A stretch of 64,000 nt of DNA, taken from contig NZ_CP063196.1 of assembly GCF_003574835.2 (NCBI RefSeq), forward strand, positions 1,488,001 to 1,552,000. Direction: 5' to 3'. A model generated the notes under the pieces. It saw only the letters and a list, made by a program, of their open reading frames with translations. It was not told the origin of the DNA and did no database searches. Positions 41,029 through 49,935 of this stretch are shown here, one piece after another. Source of the DNA: Thermobifida halotolerans (GTDB taxonomy: Bacteria; Actinomycetota; Actinomycetes; Streptosporangiales; Streptosporangiaceae). Position 1 is the stretch's first letter. Each line of letters opens with the position of its first letter. The position numbers and the translations under genes were made by a program.

Positions 41029-41799
41029 ATGCGCCGTTTCGAGGGACGTATCGCCGCCGTCGTCGGCGGCGGGTCGGGCATGGGCCGCGCCATCTCGCAC
41101 CGCCTGGCCTCCGAGGGCGCCCACGTCTACGTGGCCGACCTCAGCGAGGACGCGGCGAAGAAGGTCGCCGAGGAGATCGCCGCCGACGGTGGGACCGCCA
41201 GCCCCGTCCAGGTCGACGCCACCGACAACGACAGCATCACGGCGCTGTTCGACCGCATCCGCTCCGAACACGGCGTCCTGCACGTCCTGCACGCCCAGGT
41301 CGGCATGCCCGGCCCCGGCGGCATCGAGGTCGACGACGCCCAGTGGCAGAAGAACATCGACGTCAACGTCAAGAGCGCCTACTACACCTGCACCCTCGGC
41401 TACGACCTGCTCAGGGCCGCCGACGGCAAGGGGTCGATCACCATGACCTCCTCCACCTCGGCGCTCGTCGGCTCCCCGTTCAGCCCCGTCTACTCGCTGA
41501 CCAAGGGCGCCCTCGTCCCCTTCACCCGCGCCCTCGCCCTCAAGGGCGCCCCCGACGGCGTCCGGGTCAACGTGATCTGCCCCGGCACCGTGCAGACCCC
41601 CATGCTCGCCCAGTTCTTCGGGCGCGAGCCGGGCGCGGACGTCTCCGAGCTGACCAAGGACTTCGTCAGCGGCATCCCGCTCGGCCGCGGCGCCCAGCCC
41701 GAGGAGATCGCCTCCGTCATCGCCTTCCTCGCCAGCGACGACGCCAGCTACGTCACCGGGGTCACCATCCCCGTCGACGGCGGACTGACCGCCAAGTAG
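41029..41799 (+). CDS. Short-chain dehydrogenase/reductase
   Basis: A 256-residue classical SDR: VVGGGSGMGRAISHRL (residues 8-23), TSSTSALVGSPFSPVYSLTK with the YxxxK pair, and VNVICPGTVQTPM. The NNAG motif is replaced by LHAQVG, which is unusual. It oxidises a hydroxyl group on a pathway intermediate. The start is ATG 41029 with AAGGG upstream (GTG 41011 is the alternative). A hairpin at 41821 follows, before the next gene. Confidence 0.88.
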   Translation: MRRFEGRIAAVVGGGSGMGRAISHRLASEGAHVYVADLSEDAAKKVAEEIAADGGTASPVQVDATDNDSITALFDRIRSEHGVLHVLHAQVGMPGPGGIEVDDAQWQKNIDVNVKSAYYTCTLGYDLLRAADGKGSITMTSSTSALVGSPFSPVYSLTKGALVPFTRALALKGAPDGVRVNVICPGTVQTPMLAQFFGREPGADVSELTKDFVSGIPLGRGAQPEEIASVIAFLASDDASYVTGVTIPVDGGLTAK

Positions 41800-41820
41800 C
41801 AGCCCCACACCGACACCGCT

Positions 41821-41853
41821 CCCGTCCGCGCGGTCCCACCCCGCGCGGACGGG
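41821..41853 (+). terminator. 13-bp hairpin between SDR and acyl-CoA dehydrogenase 3
   Basis: CCCGTCCGCGCGG (41821-41833) pairs with CCGCGCGGACGGG (41841-41853). It ends 19 bases before the ATG at 41873 with no visible promoter between, so it may act as an attenuator or processing site inside a longer operon. Confidence 0.65.
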
Positions 41854-41872
41854 GTCTGATCGGGAGGATCAG

Positions 41873-43039
41873 ATGGACTTCAGCAAGGACACAGTGCACG
41901 AGGACATCCGCTCGGCGGTGCGTGACCTGTGCGCGAACTTCTCCGACGACTACTGGATGGAGCACGACCAGTCGCAGGAGTTCCCCTGGGAGTTCTACAA
42001 CGCCGTGGTCAAGGGCGGCTGGCTGGGGCTGACCGTCCCCACCGAGTACGGCGGCGGCGGGCTCGGCGTCACCGAGGCCGCCATCGTGGAGCAGGAGATC
42101 GCCGCCTCCGGCGCGGGCATGAACGGCTGCAGCGCCGTGCACATCGGCATCTTCGGCTTCGAGCCGATCATCAGGCACGGCAGCGAGGACCTCAAGCGGC
42201 GCTTCCTGCCCCGCCTCGTCGGCGGTGACCTGCACGTGTCCTTCGCCGTCACCGAACCCGACGCGGGCACCGACACCACCAACATCTCCACCTTCGCCCG
42301 CAGGGTCGACGGCGGCTGGCTGGTCTCCGGCAAGAAGGTGTGGATCACCAAGGCCCAGGAGGCCGAGCGGCTGATCCTGCTGGCCCGCACCACCCCGCGC
42401 GACCAGGTGGCCAAGAAGACCGACGGGCTGACGCTGTTCTTCGCCCCCATGGACCGCGAGCGCGTCACGGTGCGGCGCATCCCCAAGATGGGCCGCAACG
42501 CCATCGACACCAACGAGCTGTTCATCGACGACCTGTTCGTCCCCGAGGGAGACGTCGTCGGCGAGGTCGGCAGGGGCTTCCGGACCATCCTGGCCGGCCT
42601 CAACGCCGAACGGGTCATCTCGGCCAACGCCGCCATCGGCATCGGACGCGCCGCGCTGCGCCGGGCCACCGACTACGCCAGGCAGCGCACGGTCTTCGGC
42701 CGCCCGATCGGCCAGAACCAGGGCATCGCGTTCCCGCTCGCCCAGGCCCTCATCAAACTCGACGCCGCCGACGTGATGTGCCAGCGCGCCGCCTGGCTCA
42801 TCGACAACGACCAGCCCAGCGGCCGCGAGGCCAACGCCGCCAAGTACCTGGCCGCCGAGGCCGGGTTCTTCGCCGCCGACGCGGCGCTGAGCGCGCACGG
42901 CGGCTACGGCTACAGCAGGGAGTACCACGTCGAGCGGTACTTCCGTGAGGCGCGGCTCATGCGCATCGCGCCGATCAGCCAGGAGATGGTCCTCAACTAC
43001 GTGTCCGAGCACGTCCTCGGACTGCCGAGGAGCTACTGA
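41873..43039 (+). CDS. Acyl-CoA dehydrogenase 3
   Basis: A 388-residue enzyme: VSFAVTEPDAGTDTTNISTF, GWLVSGKKVWITKAQEAERL, QRTVFGRPIGQNQGIAFPLA and SAHGGYGYSREYHVERYFRE. The C-terminal YEGT catalytic segment is replaced by RIAPISQEM. It begins a tightly overlapping operon: its stop overlaps the CitE-like start by one base. By analogy with the Mycobacterium Rv2500c-Rv2498c cluster, it may act on a branched short-chain acyl-CoA. Confidence 0.92.
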   Translation: MDFSKDTVHEDIRSAVRDLCANFSDDYWMEHDQSQEFPWEFYNAVVKGGWLGLTVPTEYGGGGLGVTEAAIVEQEIAASGAGMNGCSAVHIGIFGFEPIIRHGSEDLKRRFLPRLVGGDLHVSFAVTEPDAGTDTTNISTFARRVDGGWLVSGKKVWITKAQEAERLILLARTTPRDQVAKKTDGLTLFFAPMDRERVTVRRIPKMGRNAIDTNELFIDDLFVPEGDVVGEVGRGFRTILAGLNAERVISANAAIGIGRAALRRATDYARQRTVFGRPIGQNQGIAFPLAQALIKLDAADVMCQRAAWLIDNDQPSGREANAAKYLAAEAGFFAADAALSAHGGYGYSREYHVERYFREARLMRIAPISQEMVLNYVSEHVLGLPRSY

Positions 43040-43947
43040 TGCAGCCCTACCGCTCCGTACTCTTCGTCCCCGGCCACCGCCCCGGGTGGGTGGACAAGGC
43101 GCTGGCCTCGGGAACAGACGCGATCGTGCTCGACCTGGAGGACTCGGTGCCCCAGGCGCAGAAGGCCGCCGCCCGGGCCACCGTCGCCGAGTCCATCCGG
43201 CGGGTGCGCGCCGACAACGCCGACGTCGGCCTGTTCGTCCGGGTCAACCCGCTCAACACGAGGATGACCGGCGCCGACCTGGAGGAGGTCGTGGTTCCGG
43301 GACTGACCGGCGTCTTCGCCCCCAAGGTCGAGCAGGCCACCGACGTGCTGCGCTACGACGCGCTGCTGGACCACTTCGAGTCCCGCAACGGCGTGGACGG
43401 CCTGGAGTACATCATCCCGGTGGAGACGGTGCGCGCCATCCACTCCTGTCTGGAGGTGGCCACCGCGTCCCCGCGGGTGGGGGCCATGATCGGCCCGACC
43501 GCCGAGCACGCCGACATCGCGCGGGCCGTGGGCTACGAGTGGACGCCGGAGGGCACCGAGACGCTCTACCACCGCAGCCGCATCCTGCTCGCCTGCCGCG
43601 AGGCCGGGATCCACGCCCTCACCGGACTGTGGGAGGACCTTGAGAACCTCGACGGCCTGCGCGAGTTCGCGCGGCGGGGCCGCCGGCTCGGCTACCGGGG
43701 GATGATCGCGATCCACCCCAGCCACGTCGCGGTCGTCAACGACGTGTTCACCCCCTCCGACGCCGACGTCGCCTTCTACCGGGGGCTGGTCGAGGCCTAC
43801 GAGAAGGCCGCCGCCGAGGGGGTCGGAGCGCTGCGCTACCGGGGTGTGCACATCGACAAGGCCCACTACGACAAGGCACTGGACTGGCTGGAGCGCGCCG
43901 AGCGCCTGCGGGCGGACGGCCGCGGGGCGGGGAGGGAAGCGAAATGA
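43039..43947 (+). CDS. CitE-like acyl-CoA lyase (HpcH/HpaI superfamily)
   Basis: A 302-residue TIM-barrel lyase. The segments RSVLFVPGHRPGWVDKAL, LDLEDSVPQAQK (Mg ligand region), VRVNPLNTRM, FAPKVEQATDVL and IIPVETVRAI (Glu metal ligand) are those of CitE-like citramalyl-/malyl-CoA lyases such as Rv2498c. It should split a beta-hydroxyacyl-CoA into acetyl-CoA and an alpha-keto or glyoxylate product. It overlaps both neighbours, fixing it in the ACAD-CitE-MaoC operon. Confidence 0.9.
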   Translation: MQPYRSVLFVPGHRPGWVDKALASGTDAIVLDLEDSVPQAQKAAARATVAESIRRVRADNADVGLFVRVNPLNTRMTGADLEEVVVPGLTGVFAPKVEQATDVLRYDALLDHFESRNGVDGLEYIIPVETVRAIHSCLEVATASPRVGAMIGPTAEHADIARAVGYEWTPEGTETLYHRSRILLACREAGIHALTGLWEDLENLDGLREFARRGRRLGYRGMIAIHPSHVAVVNDVFTPSDADVAFYRGLVEAYEKAAAEGVGALRYRGVHIDKAHYDKALDWLERAERLRADGRGAGREAK

Positions 43948-44429
43948 CCATGCGCGGGCTGTACTTCGAGGAGTTCGAGGTGGGCAGGGTGTACAAGCAC
44001 CCGTTCACCCGGACCGTCACCGAGATGGACAACGTCATGTTCACCTCGCTGACGATGAACCTGCAGCCGCTGCACCTCGACGAGGAGTTCGCCAAGAACA
44101 CCGTCCACGGCCGCCGCGTCTTCAACAGCCTGTTCACCCTCGCGCTCATCGGCGCCTTCCACGTGCCCGAGCTGACCATGGGCACCACCCTGGGCAACCT
44201 CGGCTACGACGAGGTCAAGTTCCCGCACCCGGTCTTCCACGGCGACACCCTGCGCGCCGAGACCACCATCCTCGACAAACGCGAGTCCAGGAGCCGGACC
44301 GACTCCGGCATCGTCTGGTTCGAGCACCGCGGATACAACCAGGACGACGTCCTGGTCTGCATGTGCCGCCGGGTGGGACTCATGCTCAAGAAGCCGGTCG
44401 ACGCCGACAACAGCGAGGGAGAGGCCTGA
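43944..44429 (+). CDS. MaoC-type acyl-CoA hydratase
   Basis: A 161-residue hot-dog-fold hydratase (YFEEFEVGRVYKHPFTRTVT; TSLTMNLQPLHLDEEFAKNT; FPHPVFHGDTLRAETTILDK). The motif TMNLQPLHLD replaces the common GDxNPxH of R-hydratases. The same variant occurs, as I recall, in the itaconyl/mesaconyl-CoA hydratase-like Rv2499c group. It should supply the hydroxyacyl-CoA for the CitE-like lyase. Its ATG overlaps the preceding stop by four bases. Confidence 0.9.
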   Translation: MTMRGLYFEEFEVGRVYKHPFTRTVTEMDNVMFTSLTMNLQPLHLDEEFAKNTVHGRRVFNSLFTLALIGAFHVPELTMGTTLGNLGYDEVKFPHPVFHGDTLRAETTILDKRESRSRTDSGIVWFEHRGYNQDDVLVCMCRRVGLMLKKPVDADNSEGEA

Positions 44430-45907
44430 TGAGCGTCAGCAGCGAGACCATCGCCGCCATCCGCGACTACGTTCCCGAGGTACGGGACCTGACCATCGGC
44501 GGCCGACCGGTCACGCCCGCCGGTGAGCGCTGGGACGTGTACAACCCCGCCACCGAGGAGGTCATCGGCACGGTCGGCGGCGCCTCCCCCGAGCAGGTCG
44601 ACGAGGCCGTCCGCGCCGCCCGCGCCGCCTTCGGCCCCTGGTCGGTGACGCCGGGCGAGCAGCGGTGCGCCGCCATCCTCAGCCTCGCCGACCGCATGGA
44701 GGAGCGCTTCGAGAAGCTGCTGGCCTCCATCGTCAACGAGGTGGGCACCCCGGTCTCCCTCGCCGAGTTCCTCCAGGTGCGGATGGGGATCGGCCACCTG
44801 CGCTGGCAGGCCGAGGCGGCCAAGAAGGACCGTACGGTCCACCTGGGCCCCTACGACGTCCCGGTGCCCACGATGAGCGACGTCGACCACTTCCCGGTGG
44901 GTGTGGTCGCCGCGATCACCGGCTACAACTACCCGCTCAACCTGGCGATCTTCAAGTTCGGCGCGGCGCTGGCCGCGGGCTGCACCGTGGTGCTGCTGCC
45001 CTCGCCCCGAACCCCGCTGACCACCCTGCTGCTGGGCGAGCTGGTCCGCGAGTCGGACCTGCCCGACGGCGTGCTCAACATCATCGTCGGCGGCGCCGAC
45101 GTCGGCCAGTGCCTGTCCTCCCACCCGGGTGTGGACAAGGTGTCCTTCACCGGCTCCGACGCGGTGGGCGCCAAGATCATGGCGCAGGCGGCGGCCAACC
45201 TCAACGGCGTCACCCTGGAACTCGGCGGCAAGTCCGCCAACATCGTCCTGCCCGGCTGCGACGTCGAGTCCTTCGCGGTGGACATGCACCTGCGCTGGTC
45301 CCGCAACGCCGGGCAGGGCTGCGCGGCACTGGCCCGGCTGCTGGTCCACGAGGGCCTCTACGACCGCTTCCTGAAGTCCGGCGCCGACGCCTTCGGCCAG
45401 ATGAAGGTCGGCGACCCCTGGGACCCGGCCACCAACATCGGCCCGCTGATCCGCCCCGACCACCGCGACCGCGTCAACGGGTTCGTCACCGAGGCGCTGG
45501 AGCAGGGCGGCCGGGCGCTGCTGCGGGTCGACACCCCACTGCCGGAGAGGGGCTGGTACGTCAACCCGGTGCTGCTGGGCGACCTGCCGCACAGCGCCCG
45601 CGCGGTGCAGCAGGAGATCTTCGGCCCGGTCGCGGTCGTGCTGCCGTTCGAGGACACCGACGAGGCGGTCCGCCTGGCCAACGACACCGCCTACGGCCTG
45701 GCCGCCAATGTGTGGGCGCCCGACCTGCAGGAGGGCCGCCGCGTCGCCGAGCGGCTGCGCGCCGGAACGGTGTGGATCAACGGCGGCGGAGCGATGCGCC
45801 CCGACGCCCCCTTCGGCGGCGCGGGCCGCTCGGGCATCGGCCGGGAGATCGGCGAGTGGGGGATCATGGAGTTCCTGGAGCCCCGCCACATCCAGTGGGC
45901 CCTGTGA
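44429..45907 (+). CDS. Aldehyde dehydrogenase
   Basis: A 492-residue NAD(P)-dependent aldehyde dehydrogenase: VAAITGYNYPLNLAIFKFGA, VSFTGSDAVGAKIM, LELGGKSANIV with the general-base Glu, and RNAGQGCAALARLLV with the catalytic Cys. It oxidises an aldehyde to the acid before CoA transfer. The start is ATG 44429, overlapping the MaoC stop (ATGA); it is the fourth gene of the operon. Confidence 0.93.
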   Translation: MSVSSETIAAIRDYVPEVRDLTIGGRPVTPAGERWDVYNPATEEVIGTVGGASPEQVDEAVRAARAAFGPWSVTPGEQRCAAILSLADRMEERFEKLLASIVNEVGTPVSLAEFLQVRMGIGHLRWQAEAAKKDRTVHLGPYDVPVPTMSDVDHFPVGVVAAITGYNYPLNLAIFKFGAALAAGCTVVLLPSPRTPLTTLLLGELVRESDLPDGVLNIIVGGADVGQCLSSHPGVDKVSFTGSDAVGAKIMAQAAANLNGVTLELGGKSANIVLPGCDVESFAVDMHLRWSRNAGQGCAALARLLVHEGLYDRFLKSGADAFGQMKVGDPWDPATNIGPLIRPDHRDRVNGFVTEALEQGGRALLRVDTPLPERGWYVNPVLLGDLPHSARAVQQEIFGPVAVVLPFEDTDEAVRLANDTAYGLAANVWAPDLQEGRRVAERLRAGTVWINGGGAMRPDAPFGGAGRSGIGREIGEWGIMEFLEPRHIQWAL

Positions 45908-45953
45908 CGCCCGCGCTCACCCCTTCGGTACGGCTTTTCGAAAGTAGGCGGAG

Positions 45954-47177
45954 ATGACGGAGAACAGGGCCGCGGCGGACGGCCCCCTCGCCGGGGTGCG
46001 CGTCCTCGAACTCGGTTCGATGTACGCGGCGCCCACCGCGGGGCGGATGCTGCGGGACTTCGGCGCCCGGGTCGTCAAGGTCGAGGACCCGGTCACCGGG
46101 GACTACGCCCGGCAGTGGGTGCCGCAGAAGGACGGACTGTCGCTGGGCTTCTCCCGGCTCAACGCGGGCAAGCGCTCGGTCGGCGTCGACCTGCGCAGGC
46201 CGGAGGGCCAGGACCTGGTCCGGCGGCTGGCCGCCGAGGTGGACGTCGTGGTCGAGTCCTTCCGGCCGGGCCGGCTGGAGGAGTGGGGGCTGGGCTACGA
46301 CGCGCTCAGCGCGGACAACCCCGGCCTGGTGCTGACCCGGGTGTCCGGTTTCGGGCAGACCGGCCCCTACCGGGAGCGGCCCGGGTTCGGCACCGTCGCC
46401 GAGACGGCCTGCGGGTTCGCGGGCATCAACGGGTGGCCCGACTCGCCGCCGACCGCGCCGCCGTTCGGCTTCGCGGACTCCATCGCCGGGATCTCGGCGG
46501 CCATGGGCACGGCCATGGCCCTGTTCCGGCGGGAGCGCACCGGGCAGGGCGACGTGGTCGACGTGGCGCTGTACGAGCCGCTGATGTTCATCATCGGCGA
46601 CCTGGTGCTGCGCTACACCGGGCTCGGCGAGATCCAGACCCGTATCGGCAACGACACCGGCGCGGCCTCGCCCCGGGGCATCTACCAGGCCTCCGACGGC
46701 AGGTACCTGGCCATCGCCGCCTCCAACCAGTCGATCGCGGCGCGGCTGTTCGCGGCCATGGGCCAGCCCGACCTCATCAGGGACCCGAGGTTCGCGACCA
46801 ACGCCGACCGGCTCGCCAACAACGAGCTGGTGCAAAAACAGGTCGCCGACTGGGTCGGCTCGCTCCCGCGCGACCGGGTGCTGGCCGTGCTGGAGGAGTA
46901 CGAGGTGGTCAGCTCCCCGGTCAACGACGCCAGCGACATCGTGGCCGACCCGCACTTCCTGGAGCGCACCCTCGTGCCGATCACCGGCAACGAGACACTC
47001 AGGTCGGTGCTGATGCCCGGTCCGGTGCTGCACATGGCCCACTACCCGGGACCCGAGTACCACGGCGTGCCCGCGGTCGGTGAGCACACCCACTCGGTGC
47101 TGTCCGAGGAGTTCCGGTTCTCCGAGTCGGAGTTGGCCGGACTGGTCGACGGCGGTGTCATCAACGCCGCGCGTTGA
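45954..47177 (+). CDS. CaiB/BaiF family CoA-transferase
   Basis: A 407-residue type III CoA-transferase: LEGVRVLELG-type start (GVRVLELGSMYAAPTAGRML), YDALSADNPGLVLTRVSGFG, TGQGDVVDVALYEPLMF with the conserved Asp that forms the acyl anhydride, and GIYQASDGRYLAIAASNQSI. It moves CoA between organic acids, for example onto a dicarboxylic acid. It is the last gene of the ACAD-CitE-MaoC-ALDH set, 46 bases after ALDH, and completes an activation-hydration-cleavage module. Confidence 0.92.
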   Translation: MTENRAAADGPLAGVRVLELGSMYAAPTAGRMLRDFGARVVKVEDPVTGDYARQWVPQKDGLSLGFSRLNAGKRSVGVDLRRPEGQDLVRRLAAEVDVVVESFRPGRLEEWGLGYDALSADNPGLVLTRVSGFGQTGPYRERPGFGTVAETACGFAGINGWPDSPPTAPPFGFADSIAGISAAMGTAMALFRRERTGQGDVVDVALYEPLMFIIGDLVLRYTGLGEIQTRIGNDTGAASPRGIYQASDGRYLAIAASNQSIAARLFAAMGQPDLIRDPRFATNADRLANNELVQKQVADWVGSLPRDRVLAVLEEYEVVSSPVNDASDIVADPHFLERTLVPITGNETLRSVLMPGPVLHMAHYPGPEYHGVPAVGEHTHSVLSEEFRFSESELAGLVDGGVINAAR

Positions 47178-47310
47178 CGAACCGAGGGGTGTTTGCGACG
47201 CCACTCCTCCGTCGAGCGCGCAACGGTCCCATTCCGGGTGGGGATTTACGGTCCTGTTGTTTTCCCCGGGATAAAGTGCCGCGGAATCGGCGGAGGAGTG
47301 GAACAGCGGT

Positions 47311-48072
47311 ATGCTGCCGAACATTATGAGTGGATTTGGGTCATCCGGCGTCACATGGGAACGGCGCAGCGAGAAGGTCTCCGAGATCGTCGCCCGTGAG
47401 ATCGTGCGTGACATCGCCAGACGGCGTCCCGCTCCGAATTCCGTCCTGGAATCGGAGAGCGCCATGATCAAGCGCTACCAGGTGGCACGCGGTTCGCTCC
47501 GTGAGGCGCTGCGCATCCTCGAGGTGCACGGCCTGATCCGGATGAAACCGGGGCCGGGCGGCGGTCCCGTGCTGTCCGAGGTGAGCAGTCGCGATTTCGG
47601 CCGGATGGCCACTCTGTTCTTCCAGGTTCTCGACATTCGTTTCGCCGAACTCGTCGAGGCCCGTCTCATGTTGGAGCCGTTCATCGCCCGACTGGCGGCC
47701 GAGCGGCACGATCCGGACGACAACGAGGAACTGCGGGCCATCGTGCGGCAGGGTTACGAGGCCCAGACCACCGAGGCCTGGCTGCGGGCCACCGACGCCT
47801 TCCACACCAAGGTGCTGTCGATGTCGGGCAACGGCATGCTCACGCTCATCGCCTGCGCGTTGAAGGACATCTTCACCGAGCGCGCCTCGACCGTCTACGT
47901 GGCCAACGAGGGCGGCCACATCAGGGACGCGCACTCCGGGATCGCCGAGGCCGTCATCAACGGCGACGCCGAGACCGCGGAGCGCCTGATGCGCGACCAC
48001 CTCCAGGGGTACGCGGAGATGGTCGCCCAGCGCGAACCGAACCTGATGGACGAGGTCGTCGACTGGCGTTAG
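47311..48072 (+). CDS. FadR/GntR-family regulator 2
   Basis: A 253-residue FCD-type GntR regulator, paralogous to the one at 34334. The winged helix (SESAMIKRYQVARGSLREAL; RILEVHGLIRMKPGPGGGPV) has a recognition region almost identical to regulator 1 (GRGTLRESLRFLELQGVISL then RPGPGGGP), so both may bind the same DNA. The FCD effector domain follows (DAFHTKVLSMSGNGML; RDAHSGIAEAVINGDAETAE). It is followed by a terminator hairpin. Confidence 0.92.
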   Translation: MLPNIMSGFGSSGVTWERRSEKVSEIVAREIVRDIARRRPAPNSVLESESAMIKRYQVARGSLREALRILEVHGLIRMKPGPGGGPVLSEVSSRDFGRMATLFFQVLDIRFAELVEARLMLEPFIARLAAERHDPDDNEELRAIVRQGYEAQTTEAWLRATDAFHTKVLSMSGNGMLTLIACALKDIFTERASTVYVANEGGHIRDAHSGIAEAVINGDAETAERLMRDHLQGYAEMVAQREPNLMDEVVDWR

Positions 48073-48080
48073 CCGTCCTC

Positions 48081-48108
48081 CGCGTGCGCCGGTTCCCCGG
48101 CGCACGCG
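48081..48108 (+). terminator. 12-bp hairpin after GntR regulator 2
   Basis: CGCGTGCGCCGG and CCGGCGCACGCG flank a TTCC loop, 9 bases after the stop. Confidence 0.8.
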
Positions 48109-48420
48109 CTCCCGCCGGGCCCGTCGGACCCGTCGGGTCGCCCGTCCCCGTGCACCGGGGCCCGCAGCGGTGCGGCGGACGCGGGGGCCGTGTCCGCTCC
48201 TTCACCGCCTTCCCTCCGGTCGGCGCGCGGGTGCCCCGCACGTCGACCGCGTCGGCAACAGGGGCGTCCGGGGGTTCGCGTCCCGGTCTTCCCGGAAGGA
48301 AGCCGTCGCCGGCGCCGCACGGACGCGCCGAGGAGCGCCCACGGGCACCGCCCCGGTGACAGGGCAGAACCGTCACCGACGTGTTGCGTGCCGGGCCACA
48401 CCGTTTCCAAATATTAATAA

Positions 48421-48429
48421 TAATGGTTA
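48421..48429. promoter_or_regulatory. AT-rich island with TAATGGTTA core
   Basis: A 30-base run of almost pure A/T (48410-48436) between the GntR gene and the ABC-importer operon; one mismatch to TAATGATTA. It is the distal of two islands before the binding-protein gene. Confidence 0.5.
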
Positions 48430-48602
48430 TATTATCCTGCTCTCCGCGGTCCGCCGGGTGCTCCGCGAGGCCGCGGTCGCCGTGGGCGGCGGTCCGGCGG
48501 GAGGAGGCGCCCGGTGGGCCGGTGGGGCCGGGGGTGAGGCGGCGTCCGCCCCGAAAGGGGTGGACAAGTGTGACCTGGACCTCTAACGTGACAACCATCA
48601 CT

Positions 48603-48619
48603 ATAATCATCATGATTAT
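48603..48619. promoter_or_regulatory. Perfect ATAATCAT-c-ATGATTAT palindrome before ABC importer
   Basis: Perfect 8-bp arms around one base, 23 bases before the binding-protein ATG at 48642. This is the most symmetrical member of the TAATCAT/ATGATTA family in the window, placed to control the importer operon. Confidence 0.7.
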
Positions 48620-48641
48620 GTGGTTGGCGATTGGATGGTCC

Positions 48642-49832
48642 ATGAACATGCGTAAGAACTGGTTCCGCTCTGTCTTCGCCGTCACCGGAGCCGCAACACT
48701 CATCGCCGGTCTCACCGCCTGCGGCAGCTCCGACGCCGGAGAGGCCGCGGGGAGCGGAGCGGGCGAGGGCCTGCCGGACACGATCAAGATCATGTCCATC
48801 AAGGAGATGACCGGCCCCGTCGCCTTCGCCGGGGAGAACAGCACCAAGGGCGTCGACCTGGCGGTCGAGCAGATCAACGAGCAGGGCTTCCTCGGCGACA
48901 CCAAGCTGGAGATCGACCTCAAGGACAGCTCCGACAGCACCCAGGAGGCCGCCAGCTTCGCCACCCAGGCGGTGTCCGACTCCTCCTACGCCGCCATCCT
49001 CGGCCCCGGACTCAGCGCCCAGGCCTCCGCCATCTCCCCGATCGCGGAGAAGGGCCAGATCCCGGTCGTCTACTACCAGGCCGGCAGCGAGGGCGTCCTG
49101 GTCGGCGACTACACCTACCGGGTCACCGCTCCGGCGGGCTCCTACTACCCCGTCATCGGCGACTACCTGAAGGACAGGAAGGTCGAGACCGCCGCCGTCC
49201 TCTACAACAGCGGCAACCCCACCCTCACCGAACTCGGTGAGAAGACGGTGCCCGGGGTGATCGAGGACAACGGCGTCTCCATCGAGCGCTCCGACGGCGT
49301 CGCGGTCGACGCCCAGGACTTCACCGCGGTCAGCTCCCAGATCGCCAACGACGCCCCCGACGCGGTCTTCGTCCTGCTCACCGGCCCGCAGAACCCCCGC
49401 GCCGTCAGCCAGCTGCGGCAGAAGGGCTACGAGGGCGAGATCATCGGCATGACCACGATGGGCGCCGGCAACCTGCAGACCGCCGGGGAGGAGGCCGCCG
49501 GAGTCGTGTGGCCCAGCAACTTCAGCGCCCGCAGCGAGGCCCCCTCCACCCAGGAGTTCGTCGAGGCCTACCAGGAGAAGTACGACGGCGAGGTCCCCAA
49601 CAACTACGCCGCCGAGGGCTACGACACCGTCTGGCTGCTGGCCCGCGGCATCAAGGAGGCGGACAGCGCCGAGCGCACCGCCATCCAGGAGGGAATCGCC
49701 AAGATCGCCGCGGAGGGCTTCGACGGCGCCCAGGGACCCCTGGCCTTCGAGGGCAACGACGTGCGCGTCGAGGGCGTGCTGGCCAGCTGGGACGGCTCCG
49801 AGGAGATCGTCCTCACCCTGGACGGCTCCTGA
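48642..49832 (+). CDS. ABC transporter substrate-binding lipoprotein (branched-chain amino acid type)
   Basis: A 396-residue periplasmic-type binding protein anchored as a lipoprotein: signal peptide residues 1-24 with lipobox LTAC in AGLTACGSS. The mature fold is type I (LivK-like): IMSIKEMTGPVAFAGENSTK, GVDLAVEQINEQGF, AAILGPGLSAQASAISPIAE and NYAAEGYDTVWLLARGI. Such proteins also bind aromatic or aliphatic acids, which suits this catabolic island better than amino acids. The start is ATG 48642. Confidence 0.93.
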   Translation: MNMRKNWFRSVFAVTGAATLIAGLTACGSSDAGEAAGSGAGEGLPDTIKIMSIKEMTGPVAFAGENSTKGVDLAVEQINEQGFLGDTKLEIDLKDSSDSTQEAASFATQAVSDSSYAAILGPGLSAQASAISPIAEKGQIPVVYYQAGSEGVLVGDYTYRVTAPAGSYYPVIGDYLKDRKVETAAVLYNSGNPTLTELGEKTVPGVIEDNGVSIERSDGVAVDAQDFTAVSSQIANDAPDAVFVLLTGPQNPRAVSQLRQKGYEGEIIGMTTMGAGNLQTAGEEAAGVVWPSNFSARSEAPSTQEFVEAYQEKYDGEVPNNYAAEGYDTVWLLARGIKEADSAERTAIQEGIAKIAAEGFDGAQGPLAFEGNDVRVEGVLASWDGSEEIVLTLDGS

Positions 49833-49935
49833 TGCCGCGTCCCCCAGGCAGAGGTGTCACGGAAAGACGTGAGGCCGTGTTGAGCACACGTGACGCGGGC
49901 GCGCCGCGCACCGGAGCGGCGGAGAGGAGGAGGCG

